64,000 nucleotides of DNA from Halorarius halobius (lineage in GTDB: Archaea; Halobacteriota; Halobacteria; Halobacteriales; Haloarculaceae). Position 1 is the first letter of the stretch; every line of letters begins with the position of its first letter. The stretch spans positions 1,633,227 through 1,697,226 of the forward strand of contig NZ_CP101161.1 in assembly GCF_024298865.1 (NCBI RefSeq), in the 5' to 3' direction. Both the position numbers and the translations under genes were made by a program. Below, one piece after another: positions 61,625 through 64,000 of the stretch. A model generated the notes under the pieces. The model saw only the letters and a program-made list of their open reading frames with translations. It was not told where the DNA came from and searched no databases.

Positions 61625-62599
61625 ATGGAGTATACGACGCTGGGCGAGACGGGGATGGAGGTCAGCCGCCTCTGTCTCGGCTGTATGAGTTTCGGGTCGA
61701 GCGACTGGCGCGAGTGGGTGCTCGACGAGGCCGAGAGCATCGAGATCATCGAGCGGGCCATCGACCTGGGCATCAACTTCTTCGACAACGCGAACATGTA
61801 CTCGCTCGGCGAGAGCGAGCGCGTGCTCGGGAACGCGCTCGAGGGGTACCGCGACCGGAGCGTGGTGTCGACGAAATGTTACTACGAGATGGACCCGGAG
61901 AACCCCCACTCGCAGGGGCTCTCACGGAAGACCATCGAGCAGGAACTCGACGCCTCGCTCGACCGCCTGGGGATGGACACGGTCGACCTCTTTTTCGCCC
62001 ATCGGTGGGACGACGACACGCCCATCGAGGTGGCACTCAACGCGATGGACGACGCCGTCCGGCGCGGGAAGGCCCGGTATCTCGGCGCCTCCTCGATGTG
62101 GGCCCACCAGTTCGCCGAGGCGCTCCACACCAGCGAGCGGAACGGCTACGACCGGTTCGAGGTGATGCAGAACCACTACAACCTCCTGTACCGGGAGGAG
62201 GAACGCGAGATGCTCCCGCTGTGTGACCGCAAGGACGTGGCGGTGATGACGTACAGTCCGCTCGCCCGCGGGAACCTCGCGGTGCCGTTCGACGAGTACG
62301 AGACCACACAGCGGGGCGCGACCGACGACTGGGCCCACCAGTACCCGTATCGGGAGGGCGGCGGCGAGACCATCGTCCGCCGCGTCGAGGAACTGGCCGA
62401 CGAGAAGGACGCGACGATGGCACAGATTTCGCTGGCGTGGTTACTCTCCCAGGAGGTCGTGACCGTCCCCATCATCGGCGTCGACTCCATCGAACACCTC
62501 GAACAGGCCGTCGCCGCGCTCGACATCGACCTCTCGGACAGCGACGTGGCGTGGCTGGAGGAGCCGTACGAACCGCTCCCGGTCGCCGGCCACTCGTAG
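61625..62599 (+). CDS. Aldo/keto reductase
   Basis: A 324-residue AKR barrel. Family signs: YTTLGETGMEVSRLCLGCMS, the Asp-Tyr of NFFDNANMYSLGESE, and the catalytic-region His in FFAHRWDDDTP. The C-terminal NADP-binding PIIGVDSIEHLEQAVAAL is normal. ATG 61625 follows a clear TATA box. It reduces aldehydes or ketones with NADPH, or runs the reverse reaction in catabolism. Confidence 0.9.
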   Translation: MEYTTLGETGMEVSRLCLGCMSFGSSDWREWVLDEAESIEIIERAIDLGINFFDNANMYSLGESERVLGNALEGYRDRSVVSTKCYYEMDPENPHSQGLSRKTIEQELDASLDRLGMDTVDLFFAHRWDDDTPIEVALNAMDDAVRRGKARYLGASSMWAHQFAEALHTSERNGYDRFEVMQNHYNLLYREEEREMLPLCDRKDVAVMTYSPLARGNLAVPFDEYETTQRGATDDWAHQYPYREGGGETIVRRVEELADEKDATMAQISLAWLLSQEVVTVPIIGVDSIEHLEQAVAALDIDLSDSDVAWLEEPYEPLPVAGHS

Positions 62600-62639
62600 C
62601 CCGGCGGTCCGGGCCGCGCGACCCCCTCCGCGGGCACGC

Positions 62640-63680
62640 TCACGGTTCGACCACGAGTTTGCCGAGGAACTCGCCGTCCGTGAACCGCCGCTGGGCGGCG
62701 GGCAGTTCGGCGAGGTCGAACGTCTCGGCCAGCACGGGGTCGAGCGCTCCGGTTTCGACGTATCCGAGTACGTCCCGGAACTCGCTTCGGGTCCACATCG
62801 ACGACCCGACGACGGAGCGGTGCTCCAGATACAGCGGCCTGAGGTCGATGTCCACGACGGGCCCGGCGACGGCACCCGCGACGACGTGGCGGCCGCCCGG
62901 TCGGAGACGTTCCAGTAGCGGCCGGAACAGGTCGCCGCCGACGACGTCGGCCACGGCGTCGACGGCGCCGACTCGCGACTCGACACCGTCGACGACCGGC
63001 TCCTCGTCGCGGCGAACGACGTGGTCGGCGCCCAACTCGCGGACGCCGTCGGCGTGGGGACTGCTCGTGACGGCGACGACCGTCGCGTCCCGCCGCCGGG
63101 CCAGTTGGACGAGGCCGGTCCCGACGCCGCCGGACGCGCCGGTGACGAGTAGCGTGTCGCCGGTTGCGACGCCGCCGCGGTTCAACATCCGCTCGGCGGT
63201 CGCGTACGCGGTCGGGACGGCGGCGAGTTCGGCGTCCGTGCGGTCGCTCTCGACCCGGTGGGCGTTCGCGGCGGGGACCGTCACGTACTCCGCGAACCCG
63301 CCGTCGCGTTCGCTCCCCAGGAACGCGGCGTCGGACAGCGCCCGGAACTCGTCGTCGCCGTCGCCGGGGAGCGCGGGGTCGACCACGACGCGGTCGCCGA
63401 GACGCTCCGCGTCGACGCGGTCGCCGACCTCGACGACGGTTCCACAGACGTCCGCCCCCTGCACGAGCGGGAACTGGACGTCGCCGCTCCAGCCGCCGTC
63501 CCCGCCGTCGTAGGCGGCCTCTCGCGTCCAGACGTCGGTGTTGTTCAGTCCACACGCGGCTACGTCCACGAGCAGTTCGTTCGGAGCCGGCTCCGGAACC
63601 GGGACGTCCGTCCGGTAGTCGAGCGCGTCGACGTCGCCGTGCTCGGTGAGCAGGACCGCCGCCATCGTTTCGGAGGCCAT
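62640..63680 (-). CDS. Quinone-oxidoreductase-like MDR protein
   Basis: A 346-residue MDR without the structural zinc loop (PALPGDGDDEFRALS occupies its place), with cofactor motif TGASGGVGTGLVQLA. Start ATG 63680; a second ATG lies five codons in, and longer upstream frames are GC noise. It is convergent with the aldo/keto reductase gene. Likely an NADPH:quinone or enoyl-thioester reductase. Confidence 0.87.
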   Translation of the reverse strand: MASETMAAVLLTEHGDVDALDYRTDVPVPEPAPNELLVDVAACGLNNTDVWTREAAYDGGDGGWSGDVQFPLVQGADVCGTVVEVGDRVDAERLGDRVVVDPALPGDGDDEFRALSDAAFLGSERDGGFAEYVTVPAANAHRVESDRTDAELAAVPTAYATAERMLNRGGVATGDTLLVTGASGGVGTGLVQLARRRDATVVAVTSSPHADGVRELGADHVVRRDEEPVVDGVESRVGAVDAVADVVGGDLFRPLLERLRPGGRHVVAGAVAGPVVDIDLRPLYLEHRSVVGSSMWTRSEFRDVLGYVETGALDPVLAETFDLAELPAAQRRFTDGEFLGKLVVEP

Positions 63681-63951
63681 ACGGAGTCGACCGTGCACCG
63701 GCCCTAATAGCTGGCGTCCCGCCGAAGCCCCCGAGTGGTGCCCGGTCTCCCGGACGCGGGGCGGGCGCTTCGCCCTCACCGGCCAACCGCACAGTTGTCA
63801 CACCGGGTCACCGTCGTCCCCGCGGAACTCGTGGTTTTTTCGGCCCGATACGTTCCCTATTTGTCGTTTCGTCACCACCCCTACTTCAACCGACGACCAT
63901 GTTTCTCGACACCTTTTTATTACGTCAGTATGAGGCTACTTGTGGTTCGTC

Positions 63952-64000
63952 ATGGTAGATAATGGCACGCGACGCGACCTGCTCAAGAAGGGCGGCACCC
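63952..64000 (+). CDS. Start of a Tat-exported protein (truncated by window end)
   Basis: The final 49 bases give MVDNGTRRDLLKKGGT, a twin-arginine signal (TRRDLLK) of the type seen on haloarchaeal binding proteins. A T-rich TATA-like box (TTTTTAT, 63914-63920) is 32-38 bases upstream. Most likely a substrate-binding protein of another importer, but only the signal is visible. Confidence 0.6.
   Translation, partial: MVDNGTRRDLLKKGGT

Noticed and set aside
1..64000. tRNA, rRNA or CRISPR loci
   Set aside because: None recognised by eye; a tRNAscan or CRISPR search was not possible here.

Overview
The window comes from a high-GC haloarchaeon (class Halobacteria). The signs are strongly acidic proteins, Tat-type twin-arginine lipoprotein signals on the binding proteins, very short leaders behind AT-rich TATA-like boxes, a bacterio-opsin-activator type HTH regulator, and the familiar GC-driven long antisense shadow ORFs. 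No rRNA, tRNA or CRISPR was seen. Almost every gene is catabolic: uptake systems, CoA ligases, acyl-CoA dehydrogenases, enoyl-CoA hydratases, SDR and MDR dehydrogenases, cyclases, amidohydrolases and IclR regulators. It reads as a chromosomal or megaplasmid catabolic island for organic acids whose substrates are not identified.

Layout. (1) 1-5.8 kb: end of a dipeptide-type ABC transporter (permease, two ATPases), a HyuB-type hydantoinase/oxoprolinase subunit without HyuA, and an L-2-hydroxyglutarate-oxidase-like flavoenzyme. (2) 5.8-18.9 kb: a visibly AT-richer, decaying insert. It lies between the front part of one SDR gene (6623-7186) and the tail of another of the same subfamily (18643-18909). 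It carries an IclR regulator with a perfect palindrome at its promoter, a BKACE (DUF849) enzyme, an enoyl-CoA hydratase, an NMT1/SsuA-type ABC importer with two permeases, a metal amidohydrolase, an SDR and a nitroreductase. It also holds at least six gene remnants (two SDR tails, a MaoC dehydratase, two pieces of a half-size EamA transporter, an IS-type HTH remnant). (3) 18.9-32 kb: AMP-forming CoA ligases, a phosphotriesterase-like hydrolase, hydratase, FAH-fold hydrolase, cyclase, two OsmC proteins, aldehyde dehydrogenase, acyl-CoA dehydrogenase, SDR, and a GC-rich twin of the island amidohydrolase. (4) 32-42 kb: MDR dehydrogenase, a complete LivKHMGF importer, two further cyclases, a half-size EamA protein, and an MDR-MaoC pair. 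(5) 42-48.4 kb: an acyl-CoA dehydrogenase divergent from an APH-fold phosphotransferase, plus a CoA-ligase relative with broken active-site motifs and two IclR regulators. This resembles the LvaA/LvaC (ACAD10/11) 4-hydroxyacyl-CoA route. (6) 48.8-52.6 kb: a COG4091-type oxidoreductase, methylmalonate-semialdehyde dehydrogenase and a HTH-10 regulator. (7) 52.7-64 kb: a split B12-dependent acyl-CoA mutase whose two specificity residues are those of isobutyryl-CoA mutase, followed by an ADP-forming acyl-CoA synthetase, hydratase, SnoaL-like protein, zinc alcohol dehydrogenase, aldo/keto reductase, a quinone-oxidoreductase-like MDR, and the first codons of another exported protein.

How it fits together (inference). 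Acids or amides enter through four ABC systems, are ring-opened or hydrolysed (cyclases, FAH, amidohydrolases, HyuB), activated to CoA thioesters, and oxidised by acyl-CoA dehydrogenases, hydratases and SDR/MDR enzymes. Branched or hydroxylated carbon skeletons would be handled by the mutase and the phosphotransferase/dehydrogenase pair. Many island genes or remnants have an intact GC-rich relative elsewhere in the window, so the low-GC insert looks like a second, foreign version of the same catabolic toolkit that is being eroded.
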